64,000 bases of DNA from Macrothele yani (lineage: Eukaryota; Arthropoda; Arachnida; Araneae; Macrothelidae). The position numbers and the translations under genes are program-made. The stretch lies in NCBI GenBank assembly GCA_039090855.1, contig CM077024.1, forward strand, positions 66,177,594 through 66,241,593, in the 5' to 3' direction. This document shows positions 1 to 9,790 of this stretch, piece by piece; the first letter of the stretch is position 1; every line of letters begins with the position of its first letter. The notes under the pieces are model-generated. The model was not told where the DNA came from, searched no databases, and saw nothing but the letters and a program-made list of their open reading frames with translations.

Positions 1-540
1 GAGTTGTAGTGTCTGACCTCCACAAAGGTGTGTACCTAAAAGTATATAAATGAGTCCCTGAGTCAGTTTCAGCAAAAGAAAAGCGACTTCTGACGCATAA
101 GACAGTGAAGATGAAGAAACATACCTCCCAAAATCTGTGGGAGTTAATATGCATGCGTCCCTCGGTAATTTGAATTGCATACTGGTTACTTCTGCACCAG
201 TAATAGTTAATGGTTGTGTAGACGTTCCTGAGGATTCGTTGTGTAATGCTGTTGACTGTGAAATGATAATCTGTTTTGGAGTAAGTGAATTTCCTTGCCG
301 AGGCTTGTCCAGCAAATCGAGGTCCAGCATGGTAGTTAACTGCCATACCACGTTGATTCTGAGGGCACCTAGGTACATGAGGAACAACTTAACTATCTAG
401 AGTTAATACAAGTCTTTCGAGTTTCTTAACGGTTTCATGCGTGAAAAACGATTTCATGTAGACTGCTGTAACAAAGCTCGTGCTCTAAGTGTTCTCTTAT
501 CTACTGCTATAAAAAAAAAACTAACCGCACCAGGTTCTTG
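1..540. other. No gene recognised; 5' edge of window
   Basis: A short open frame (137-400, +) has no recognisable domain and ordinary composition. A TATATAAA-like string lies near 42-49 but no start site or downstream gene supports a promoter. Confidence 0.5.
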
Positions 541-774
541 CAGTTGATGAAAGGTTTATTACCACCGTCTAAGCCGACCCGTGTACATAGTGTAATGTTT
601 CGGCTCTTTGGCCTGGTGTAGTACACCACTGTGCTAACTGCTAGGCTACAGCAGTGGTGTAGCCCTTGCGCCATTTATTATATATGAAAAAAAAAAAACG
701 TTCCTAAGTCATGACTAATTGTTTTTAATCCGAATTCTAGAGCTAAGTGTTCACAGAAATCTGATGATAAACTG
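541..774. repeat. Repeat debris with a Penelope-end-like motif and a hairpin
   Basis: The string CACCGTCTAAGC at 567-578 recurs at the end of the neighbouring Penelope copy (780-792). It may be the scrap of another copy's end. At 622-660 the CACCACTG/CAGTGGTG arms form a short hairpin. An A-rich run follows at 687-699. Confidence 0.4.
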
Positions 775-1790
775 AAAACCACCGTCTAAGCACGATATGA
801 GATGACAAAGTACTTTATTAAAATTAAAATACAAGTGAGATCTTTCAGACCCCGCCTGCGCAGGGTCCATCTGCAGACGAAAAAGACTAATGGAACAAGG
901 TCGCCAAAGACAGTTTTTATAAGTGTGCTGTGGCAGAACGAATCATCTGCGCATGTTCACAATTAAATCGAACGTTGCCATAGTGATTTGAGATAAACAT
1001 AAAATGTTGTAAAAAATGATATCAGCATTACAGTACCCATAATTAACTTAAGTGTAATACACCACTGCAGTTTGAAGTAAAAATGTAATTATTAACATAT
1101 ACTGGTAAGTCTTTGTCTAAAATGTTCCAATATGAGGAGACCCTTTTAGTGATGTCGACTAGTCTCTGAGCTAAAACTACAGTGCCAATCTCCACGAGAA
1201 CGGTATAAACAAAAGTTTTTCGTCATTGCAGCAGACGAGTTCATTTTATGAATGTAAAGGCTCTCGGTGAACAATAGCTGAGATTTAGATGAAGGGGCAG
1301 CAAGAATAGAAGTTTTTTCCCCATACTGGTTCGTGAGTCCCATTAAAAACTTGCCGGGCCAATGCCGTGAAGTTGCACCATTTTTAATGTCATATTGATA
1401 TTCTGACAATCGGACTTTGAGTGTCCGAGCTGTGGAGCCAATGTAGCAAGTGCACTCCTCTATGGTGAGACGGGACTTACGAGGGATTTTATAAATGCCA
1501 CGCCTATGTAGATCTTCTGGTCTATCTCGGTCCTTTCTGATGATTGAAAATAGATTGAGTCTTGTGTCCAAAGTTAATGCCAAAAGGTCGACAAGCTGAT
1601 TGAAGGGAACGGGAAATGTTAGGGTTAAACTGCATGGAACCCACAGATGTGAATGAGTGAAATTTACTAAGGAAGAAAAATGGGCCAGAAGATATCTCCG
1701 ATTCTCAGGATCAATTAAATGACTGGAGTAGCCAAATGACGTAGCAATGTCCTTGATAGTATTAAGCTCAGTTCCAATGCCTTGGAACTA
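775..1790 (-). mobile_element. Penelope-like element, 5'-truncated copy
   Basis: This is the 3' part of a Penelope-like retroelement on the minus strand. It matches the right-hand copy (4780-5712) over about 1 kb. The match covers the end of the reverse transcriptase, the GIY-YIG endonuclease, a shared 3' non-coding region and the shared terminus (GCTTAGACGG). It is truncated near 1790, where it abuts the other copy head to head. Confidence 0.8.
1146..1790 (-). pseudogene. Penelope-like GIY-YIG endonuclease domain (fragment)
   Basis: The frame is open from about 1790 to the stop at 1146. It carries the GIY...CYIGSTARTLKVRLSEY pattern typical of the GIY-YIG nuclease at the C-terminus of Penelope-like polyproteins: GIYK, then CTCYIG, then the catalytic Arg in TLKVRLSEYQ, then a YDIKNG segment. 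In this family the domain nicks target DNA for priming. The reverse transcriptase that should precede it is missing because the copy is 5'-truncated. This copy keeps a spacer between GIY and CYIG that the right-hand copy has lost. Confidence 0.8.
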
Positions 1791-2124
1791 CTGGACATCG
1801 CTGCTGTTGAGGGAATAATAAAGTATCTCCTAATTGTAGAACAGGAATCTATAAGGTTTAAAATTCTAGAATTTCAAAACATCAGTTTCCTCTAGAAATA
1901 ACCCACAGTCTGCTTTAGTTGAGTTAAAATAACTGACGTTATTGCGATAAAACCCAGACATCTCTATCGCTTTAGCAGACAATTCCAACCAGATTGTACT
2001 TCTCAATACCACTGATTATAAAGCTGAGATGACCACTGCAATCTCTGAAATTGATCACCAGATAGTATAGGACCCTACCCAAACCACTCTTTCAGCTCTT
2101 AGATTTCGTAACCACCATGCTTTC

Positions 2125-2348
2125 GCAGCCCCGGTGGCGCAGTGGTCTGAGAGATGGCTACTGAGCATTCGTCCGAAAGGGGTCCGTGTTCGAATCCTGT
2201 GAGGCATGGATGTTGTTTGTCTTACGGCACTGGCTCGCTCCTTTCCCTGGAACCAGTGGTTCTAAATTAGGGACGGGCGACTGCGTATATCCCACTGAGT
2301 TGCTCACGGTGGTAGTCAAATCTCCAATAAAAAAAAAAAAAAAAAACC
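2125..2348 (+). mobile_element. tRNA-derived SINE with A-tail
   Basis: It begins with a tRNA-like head carrying box A (GTGGCGCAGTGGTCTGAG) and box B (GTCCGTGTTCGAATCC), followed by a unique body and an A-rich tail (2330-2346). It is flanked by CCACCATGCTTTC (2112-2124) and CCACCGTGCTTTC (2349-2361), a 13-bp target duplication with one mismatch. It inserted into the Penelope-like RT coding region. A related copy lies at 54993-55186 on the minus strand. Confidence 0.85.
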
Positions 2349-2733
2349 CCACCGTGCTTTCCTCCCCATTGCTATTTCCAGTCAGATGCACCCGCCTCTG
2401 GGACCACGGGTTCCAGAGCTTTTTCGGCAAACTTAAAACACACAAAGCCGATTTGCCCATTAGACCCCTGGTTTCAGCCTTCGCTAGTCCCGCCCGCCCC
2501 CTGGAGAAAGCTCACTCTATTTCTTTGATTTAGTGGTTTCACTTGAATATTCTATTTAGAGTTCCAGGGAGGCCTTTGAGAGGATTAAGGCCTTGTTCGA
2601 ATTCCACCCCTTTCCTGATGGCTTCACTTGATGTCAAATCCCTCTTCCCTAGAATTCCCGTCCCTGTTGTTCACGATCTAATTGCTCTTAAACTCTTCTC
2701 ATTTTCACCTTTCCGATTCAGAAATTCAAGATA

Positions 2734-4276
2734 TATATACACTGCTGGACAATTGCTAAGGACCGATCATAAACGGCTATATTGCGCATAAAAAAGTAAG
2801 TGTGGTTGGATGCCAAGTGAAATAAAATAAAGTCAGAATGCCAGGACATTACAAGAAAGACAATTTATTGTGCTCTGAAATCCAGAAGGCTTTGGAATAT
2901 GTACAAGGGACAAACAGGCCATTTTGTGCAGAATACGTAAACGTGAAAAAAATGCAATTACCGTCCGCAGGCGTTCTGGCGTAAGATGTCAATACGGGAA
3001 ATGACCACCATGGAGGGCGATGCAAGATTCCACACGTCGTGTCATGCTTTGCACAATATTATCAAGCAGCTGTTGGGGTAATTTATCCCATTCCTCTGTC
3101 AGTGCACGGATGAGGGTGTCCTTGTTTATTGGAGGGCATTGGCGACCAGCAAGACTCCTCCCCAAAGCATCCCACACATTTTCAATGGGATTCAGATCTG
3201 GAGAACGTGCTGGCCATACGAGGCGTTGAATATCCTCGCTCTCAAGACACTCCTGGACAGCGACTGTTCGATGACATGTTGCGTTGTCGTCCATGAAAAT
3301 GAATCTATCACCGACAGCACAACGGAACATGCAAACATGAGGTAGCAGAACATCATTAATGTATCGTTGGCCAGTCATAGTCCCAGTTGGAAGCACATAG
3401 AGGGACGTACGTCCATTGATCATGATGCCAGCCCATACCAGGACACTACATGTCGGATATCGGTCCCTTTCCTCTATTTTTGCTGGACAATATGCAGTAC
3501 CACTATCACGCCAGATCAGTTGTCGTCGACAATCAGACGATAGACTGTATCTACTCTCATCTGAGAAGAGGGCAGCAGACCAGTCGTTATCAGTCCAATC
3601 GCGATGTTGATGGCACCGTTGCAAACGGGTGGTACGGTGACGTCTGGACAATGGGAGGCACACAACAGGACGGCAAGCGTATGGTCCTCCTTCATGCAAA
3701 CGTCTGGCGACAGTTTTTCGGGAGATCCGCTTGCCAGTAGCAGCAATAAACTGATTTGCTACCTCACTAGCTGTGCTGTGTCGGTGTGTTTTTGTTGATA
3801 GCACTATGTACCGATCTTCTGCAGGTGTACTGCGAACACGACCTCCCCCGTGACGTTTGCTTCACTCTCCATTTGTTTGAAATGATTTCCAAAGCCTTGA
3901 AACAACACTGTGGCTGACGTCGAACTCCCTGGCAACATCTGTTATTTTTCGCCCTTCAATCTTGCCAATAATACGGCCACGCGTAAAATCATCTAGGTGA
4001 TGTCGGGAAGACATACTGAAAATTGCAAGTTCGTCAATTGATTCTTTCCCTTTCAACTTTGCGTTTGAACAACAACGGTCAATACGCGTCAAATCCTTTC
4101 TCTTATCAGCGCTATGACGTCACGAACAAGTTCGGCAATGCAAAATTTGCATACGCACAACACATCTTAGTGTATCCCGCACTTATGCTAATTTCCACAT
4201 TTTCCTGCCTTCCATTTTATGGTTGCTATCGTTGCTATTGTCATCCGTCCTTAGCAATTGTCCGACAGTGTATATA
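2734..4276 (-). mobile_element. Tc1-like DNA transposon inside the Penelope copy
   Basis: About 30-bp terminal inverted repeats lie at 2734-2763 and 4247-4276, both containing GGACAATTGCTAAGGAC when read inward; they differ at about two positions. The ends begin TATACACTG next to TA. The element interrupts the Penelope RT between the Asp box and the QCPGG box and carries one transposase gene on the minus strand. Confidence 0.85.
2989..4014 (-). pseudogene. Tc1-like transposase, one frameshift
   Basis: Cut-and-paste transposase of the IS630/Tc1/mariner superfamily. The N-terminal paired-like HTH (starting MSSRHHLDDFTRGRIIGKIE) is read from 4014 to a stop at 3862. The rest continues in another frame from about 3850 down to 2989. 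The DD34E catalytic residues are present: D in LFSDESRYSL, D in IFMDDNATCHR, and E in PDLNPIENVWDALGR. The single break near 3855, in the linker between DNA-binding and catalytic parts, is the main lesion, so the copy is fairly young. Confidence 0.85.
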
Positions 4277-5712
4277 CTCCCTGCCTTAAAAACTAATTTA
4301 CAAACGCTCGTATTTTAGGTTTAAAAATACTATTTATCGTCAATGTCCAGGAGGGGGCGGGGCCCCCAATGGAATCGCCACTTTTCCTCTTCTCGCTGAA
4401 TTCCCTTTGCAGGACCTGGAGACTAAGATTCTGTCCACAAGCCGTACTAAACCACTGCTATTTATGCGGTATGTTGGCGATATTCTGGTCTTCTGTCCCT
4501 CCACCCTCTCAGAATTAAATTCGTTTGCAAATTCTTTTTCATCCACCTATCCTTCATTGAAATTTACCACTGAAGTTGAGATTAATGGTCAGCTCCTTTT
4601 TTTGGATTTTCTTCTTACTCGTACCTCTAATTCTTCTATCTCTTTAGTGTTTATAGGAAACCTTCACTTCTCATTCCGAATGATTCTTGTCACCCTACCT
4701 GTTATAAACTTTCCGCTTTATCCTTTCTGGTCAAAAGGTCTCATGCTCACTCTTCGACCCCCGCCATTCGAAATGCTGAACTTAGTACTATCAAGGACAT
4801 TGCTACGTCATTTGGCTACTCCAGGCATTTAATTGATCGTATGAATCTGAGATATCTTCGGACCCATTCTTCTTCCTTAGTGAATTTCACTCATTCACAT
4901 TTGTGGGTTCCATGCCGTTTAACCCTAACATTTCCCGTTCCCTTTAACCGGCTTGTCGGACTTTTGGAATTAACTTTGGACACAAGACTCAATCTATTTT
5001 CAATCATCAGAAACAACCGAGATAGACCAGAAGATCTACATAAGCATGGCATTTATGAGGACACTTGCTATATTGGCTCCACAGCTCGGACACTTTAAAA
5101 ATGGTGCAACTTCACGGCATTGGCCCGGCAAGTTTTTAATGGGTTTCACGAACCGTATGGGGAAAAAAACTTCTACTCTTGCCGCCCCTTCACCTAAATC
5201 TCAGCTATTGTTCACCGAGAGCCTTTACATTCATAAAATGAACTGTCTGCTGTAATGACGAAAAACCTTTGTTTTTACCGTTCCCGTGGAGATTGGCACT
5301 GGAGTTGTAGCTCCGAGACTGTAGTCGGCATCACTTAAAGGATCTCCTCATATTGGAACATTATTTTAGACTGAAAGACTGTATATGTTAATTACATTTT
5401 TACTTCAAACTGCAGTGGTGTATTACACTTTAGTTAATTATGGGTATTGTAATGCTAATATCATTTTTTACAACATTTTATGTTTATCTCAAATCTCTGA
5501 CAACGTTCGATTTAATTGTGGACATGCACAGATTATGATTCGTTCTGTCACAGCACACTTATAAAAACTGTCTTTGGCGACCTTGTTCCACTCGTCTTTT
5601 TAGTCTGAAGATGGACCCTGCAGGCGGAGCCCGAAAGATCTCACTTGTATTTTAATTTTAATAAAGTACTTTAATTTTTCACCTCGTGTATCATGCTTAG
5701 ACGGTTTTTAGT

Positions 5713-7040
5713 TTACAATTTGAATTTTAGCACGAGACTTATTGTTTGGATCCACAGAAATCTGTTTAAGACTGGGTTCTAAAGGTAACTGTTCAATTTC
5801 TCCCAGCAGTGCTTTTCAGCATACCGGTCATAAGTAGGTACCAAGGTTGTTTTCTATTCATTTTCCAGCGTTTCTTGAAGCAATTTTTCCCCCCTCTGCT
5901 GTAAATACGCATTTGTATTTAACGTGATATCTATGCTTCTACAAAGTAGGATTGCGGAACTGTTTTCTACTGGATATTATTAAAGAGCCTTCCTAAGTTG
6001 ATTCAGATATTCTTTAGAATTTTTGGAGAACTACTGATCACATATTTTGAAATGGTAAAATGACATTGTTGCAGATTTGGCTGTTATCGAAAGAGGTTCA
6101 CACCGGAGAAGAAATTAGAATGAATGCTTATATCAGTGACCCTCTGTAGACACTCTGCCTGTGTCTGATTAGAGAATTTTTGCGTTTGATGGACATGTCT
6201 GATTAGAGAATTTTTGCGTTTGATGGACATGTCTAATTAGATGTTTTTCCCATACGAATGACCCTTTGATTTTCCACTTTTCGTGATGCTGTTACACTGG
6301 ACGTTCACAGGTTTTTATATTTGACATCGAAAGGTCGAATTTAGAAATTATCTCTGCATTTGTTAACTGAAACAATAAGTATGCTTAGATTTCCATCCGT
6401 ACATGCATCGGTTTCATTCCTAGGCTGTCTAAATGAGTTTCTGCAGGTGGCATGAACGGTGTATTTGAATGCGCAACATCTTTCACTTCGAAAGGACCTA
6501 TTCGAAAAAACAAATTTGTTTTACTTACATCTGATAAGTCTAGTCATGACCCTAGCTTTTACTGGAAACGTTACCAGGGAATTTTTTAATCGGAAGTTGG
6601 TTCAAGATTTCACATTTTAGAGGTTGCATTGACTTATTGCTTTACAGCTGTAAATAAATATCCCCATACTACCCAATTTTCCAGATGAATAGTTTTCTCA
6701 CTAGGTGGCCTAATAGTACATTTGTGTTCACCGCAAATATTTTGTAAAAGTTGATTTAAAAACTTAAGCCATGAGTACGGCTTTCGCAACAAATAACTGA
6801 AGTAATGACTCAGGTTATCCACATTTTGCTTGTTTTAAAGACATTTCACTAGGTGGTGTAAATTTTCATATGAATCATTCACATCTATGCGTTTAATCAC
6901 TGATCTTTTTTCATCGGGCAGCTGTGACCAGCATTGTCTCTGCATTCGCAGATTTTTCTGCCAGTCAAAATCTACATATAGATAGTGTAAATGCAAGTGT
7001 TTCCGCAGCATCTATGCTGCTAAAAAGTCGGTCCTATAAA
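5713..7040. other. No gene seen
   Basis: AT-rich sequence with frequent stops in all frames and no recognisable protein or element ends, apart from the short tandem repeat at 6163-6240. Confidence 0.6.
6163..6240. repeat. 34-bp tandem duplication
   Basis: Two identical 34-bp units (6163-6196 and 6197-6230), starting GTCTGATTAGAGAATT, are followed by the beginning of a third with one change (GTCTAATTAG). Confidence 0.9.
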
Positions 7041-8377
7041 TACAGGTTGTCTGAAGTCTTTCCCTGATGACGATGAATCGTTTAAAATGAACCGAGCTAG
7101 TTAGACGTACGTGGTTTGTTGCATTGATTGGGTTTTTCTCAAGTTTATTTGTTAGTTCTTTCGGAACAATAGGTGGCGCTGCACGTCTGCAGCGTACTTT
7201 GTTGTTAAAACAGTCAGTCGGCGAAGTGGTGTCTATGCAGGAGAAGGCTAATTGTGTTCTCTGGTTCCATGAAACCAAATCTGCAATTTCAGTGCAGCGG
7301 AAGTTTAGGTGTAAGTACGACAGAGCTCCGCCTGGTGTGAAGAGCATTAGGAAATTTTATCAAAAGTTTAAACAGATGGGCAGTGTCGGTGACCGTGTAA
7401 GAAGTAGAAGACCTTCCATTAGTGAGGAAATTGTCGACGCCGTGCGTGATGCATTCGTCCGAAGCCCGATAAAATCAATTCATGCCACTAGTGAACTGAG
7501 AATACCTATGAAAACAGTGCACCGCATTTTAAGAAAGCGGCTTCGTTTTTTTGCATGGAAATTGTTCGACTTGGAAACTAATGATAGTCCCAGACGTGTG
7601 ATATTCGCTATGGATATTCTTGAACGAACAGACTAAGATAACGATCACCTGAAGCGGATTTGTTTTTCGGACGAATCAAATTTTCATACCTCAGAAAAAG
7701 TGAACACGTATAATGCCCGTATCTGGGGCTCAGAGAACCCAGTTGTGGTTTTGGAGAACAGAGGGATAGCCCTAAAATCAATGTTTGGTGCGGCCTAATG
7801 TGCAACAAAGTAATTGGACCGTTATTTTTTATTGAGCTCATCATTACATCCGGTATTTACTTCGACATGATGCAGTTGTATGTTGCATCTCAATTGGAAG
7901 AGCTGCAACGATGAGTAATGTTCCAACAGGACGGTGGTGCGCCCTTGTATTGTGGTGTACCCGTCAGTAATTCTTAGATGACAAATTCCCTAACAGATGG
8001 ATAGCCAGAGATTGTCCCATACCCTGGCCACAAAGATCCGCAGACATTACGTTCTTTGACTTCTTTTTATTGGGCTACATTAAGGATCAAGTTTATGCAA
8101 CACCAGTTGCAGATATTAACACTTTGAAAGGAAGAATAACTGTGAAGCGTTTGCGACCATCACAGGTGACATGTTGCAGCAGACATGGGAAGAGATAAAG
8201 TACCGACTGGTGTCCTCAGTGTAACAAAACGAGCCTCTTGATGAGGTATACTGATGACCCGGAAAAAAAACTTTGGATTTCAGGTTAGCTATATTGGAAA
8301 ATCGTATGTGTCTAAGGAGCGTGGTTCATTTTATGCGATTTATCGTAATCAGGGAAAGATTCTAGACACACCCTGTA
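7041..8377 (+). mobile_element. Mariner/Tc1-superfamily transposon with ~70-bp inverted repeats
   Basis: Long terminal inverted repeats begin TACAGG at 7041 and end CCTGTA at 8377. Both contain TCTTTCCCTGAT and TAAAATGAACC when read inward and stay alignable for about 70 bp. TA borders and a length of 1337 bp fit the superfamily. One degenerate transposase gene runs + between the repeats. Confidence 0.88.
7124..8225 (+). pseudogene. Mariner-type transposase, degenerate
   Basis: An open frame (7124-7636) holds the N-terminal DNA-binding half. It reads MQEKANCVLWFHETKSAISV, then PPGVKSIRKFYQKFKQMGSV, then a second HTH (IPMKTVHRILRKRLRF). After a stop at 7634 the catalytic half can be followed across several frames. 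D1 is in FSDESNFHTS (about 7670), D2 in FQQDGGAP (about 7925), and the third box reads IPWPQRSADITFFDFFLLG (about 8030), consistent with an Asp as third catalytic residue. The family looks like the DUF4817-type group often labelled Tc3/mariner in arthropods. Multiple stops make it inactive. Confidence 0.8.
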
Positions 8378-9108
8378 CTTTCATCAGGTAACGTGGAATG
8401 TGGCAAGCACTGCCAAAATTATCTCCGAAATCTTATCTGATACCCGAGAATTCGATTTTCTGAAATGAGCGACAGTTATTGCTGTCATTGTCAGATCCTG
8501 GGTTGTGAAATGTTCTGCTGAAGCAGATATCAGATGGGAATTGACACAACCCCAAGTGTTTGTAGTGCTTTGAAGTTCAGGAGATAAGAGTAACTGAAAT
8601 ATTTGAGTAGTTAGTCTTTCGAACTAGTCTCTAAACAACTTGCTGTACTTTGCTCTGAGTTGAAGGCAGAACTTTAATCTTCAGGAAAATTACCATCTCC
8701 TTACCCGTTAACGTATGCTGCCTAAATGCTGTTACTGTAGTTTTTTCTTACATAGAAATGATAGGTTTGACTCAGGTGTTTCAACAACTAGATTTGGTTG
8801 TGGGAGGAATCGATTTGTGTTGGACATGAATGTCGTATTTTGCATTCGCTTTGCCTACACTACAGAAATCTGAGGATTTCTGAAACAACCTTTCCCTGTG
8901 GAAATCTTGTTCACATCTGGGGATATCTGAAACAGCTTAGCCCTTTAATTTTAGTACGTCTTTCAGTGCATGCCTATGCAACAAATATTATGAAAATGCC
9001 ATGTTATAGTATGCATATAGGCCAAATAATAACTTGCTAATGTAATTTTAACTTTTAGCACATTTTTGATATGCTAACGAGCTATGTACGTATTCTCCCT
9101 GATGCGCA
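8378..9108. other. No gene seen
   Basis: A short open frame at 8798-9040 (+) has no recognisable features. Phrases such as TTTCCCTGTGGAA recur loosely at 8890 and 9267 but do not define an element. Confidence 0.5.
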
Positions 9109-9790
9109 TACAGGGGGTGGACAAAATAATGAAAACACCTGTGTGAGCTACAGGTAATGCTTTTTAGTACCGTCACTCCGCACTTTGCTTTTACAACAGC
9201 TCTGAATTTGACGTGGAATAGATTCCAGTAAATAGTGAGGTATCTTTGGATTGGATATTGAATCTTTCCCTGTGGAAGATCTGAAGCTTCTTAAGTGACG
9301 ATGATGGTAGAAATCTGCTTCTCACTCTCCTCCAATTCCGCCCACAAGGGAAACAATGTTTAAGTCTGAAGATTGTGCATGTAATGAAAGACGTTTCACT
9401 TCAGTTTTTCGCTACTCAAACTAAGATTTACACATCTGGCTGTGTATTGGAGCATACACTTAAAAGATGACATCGTTTGCACAAAACATTTTGTACCTAA
9501 TCATCCAGAAATCAAGGCATGCAGTATTGTAACTTGCCTATTCATGTTAGGACCTAAAGATACTAAGAGATCGGTTCCAAAGCAGTTATTGATCTCCCAT
9601 CATGCATGACGGTTGGCAAATGACAATCAGAATTAAGCGTTTTCGTCGGCATTCATCAAACGTAAATTCTACCCGAAGTTGGAAAAAGTGTGGAATAATG
9701 GTTCGCAAGACCAATTCGCGCGTGTTTGCAGTCATCCAGTGTACAGGTTTTCTCCTTGCGACACCATTTGATTTTTTTTTGTATTAACAT
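9109..9790. mobile_element. Possible non-autonomous Tc1-like remnant
   Basis: The string TACAGGGGGTGGACAAAATA at 9109-9128 is typical of one end of Tc1-like elements. The matching far end is not clear: GTACAGGTTTTCTCC at 9741-9755 is the best but weak partner. No transposase is readable inside. Confidence 0.35.

Larger units (their letters stand above)
1960..5260 (+). pseudogene. Penelope-like reverse transcriptase/GIY-YIG polyprotein, broken
   Basis: The Penelope-type RT is related to telomerase RT and is followed by a GIY-YIG nuclease. Visible RT motifs are LKTHKADLPIRPLVS, SLDVKSLFPRIP (first catalytic Asp) and the RYVGDILVF box. In the last, the usual YVDD is changed to YVGD, so one catalytic Asp is lost. 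In the nuclease the GIY box runs straight into DTCYIGSTARTL because about a dozen residues are deleted, and the frame then shifts. With the SINE and Tc1 insertions this cannot produce a working protein. Confidence 0.75.
1795..5712 (+). mobile_element. Penelope-like element, interrupted by a SINE and a Tc1 element
   Basis: This is a second, longer Penelope-like copy in opposite orientation. Recognisable pieces run in order: the N-terminal RT segment at about 1970-2110 (LADNSNQIVLLNTTDYKAEM), the KTHK/RPLVS box at 2420-2500, SLDVKSLFPRIPVP at about 2625-2665, then after the Tc1 insert the QCPGG box and the RYVGDILVF active-site box at 4468-4495, then the GIY-YIG region at about 5050-5100. The 3' end shares its terminus with the minus copy. 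Several stops and frameshifts make it inactive. Removing the SINE and Tc1 leaves about 2.1 kb. Confidence 0.8.

Noticed and set aside
1..120. TATATAAA at 42-49 as a core promoter
   Set aside because: No downstream coding exon, leader or conserved initiator could be linked to it; such strings are expected by chance in AT-rich DNA.
560..800. CTGATGA...GAAAA...GTC near 761-786 as a hammerhead ribozyme, which Penelope-like elements often carry
   Set aside because: The order of core motifs is suggestive, but the bases that should form stem II do not pair, no stem I is apparent, and the strand is opposite to the adjacent Penelope copy.
2131..2215. tRNA gene at 2131-2215
   Set aside because: Boxes A and B are present, but the sequence does not close an acceptor stem and continues into a SINE body with an A-tail and a target duplication.
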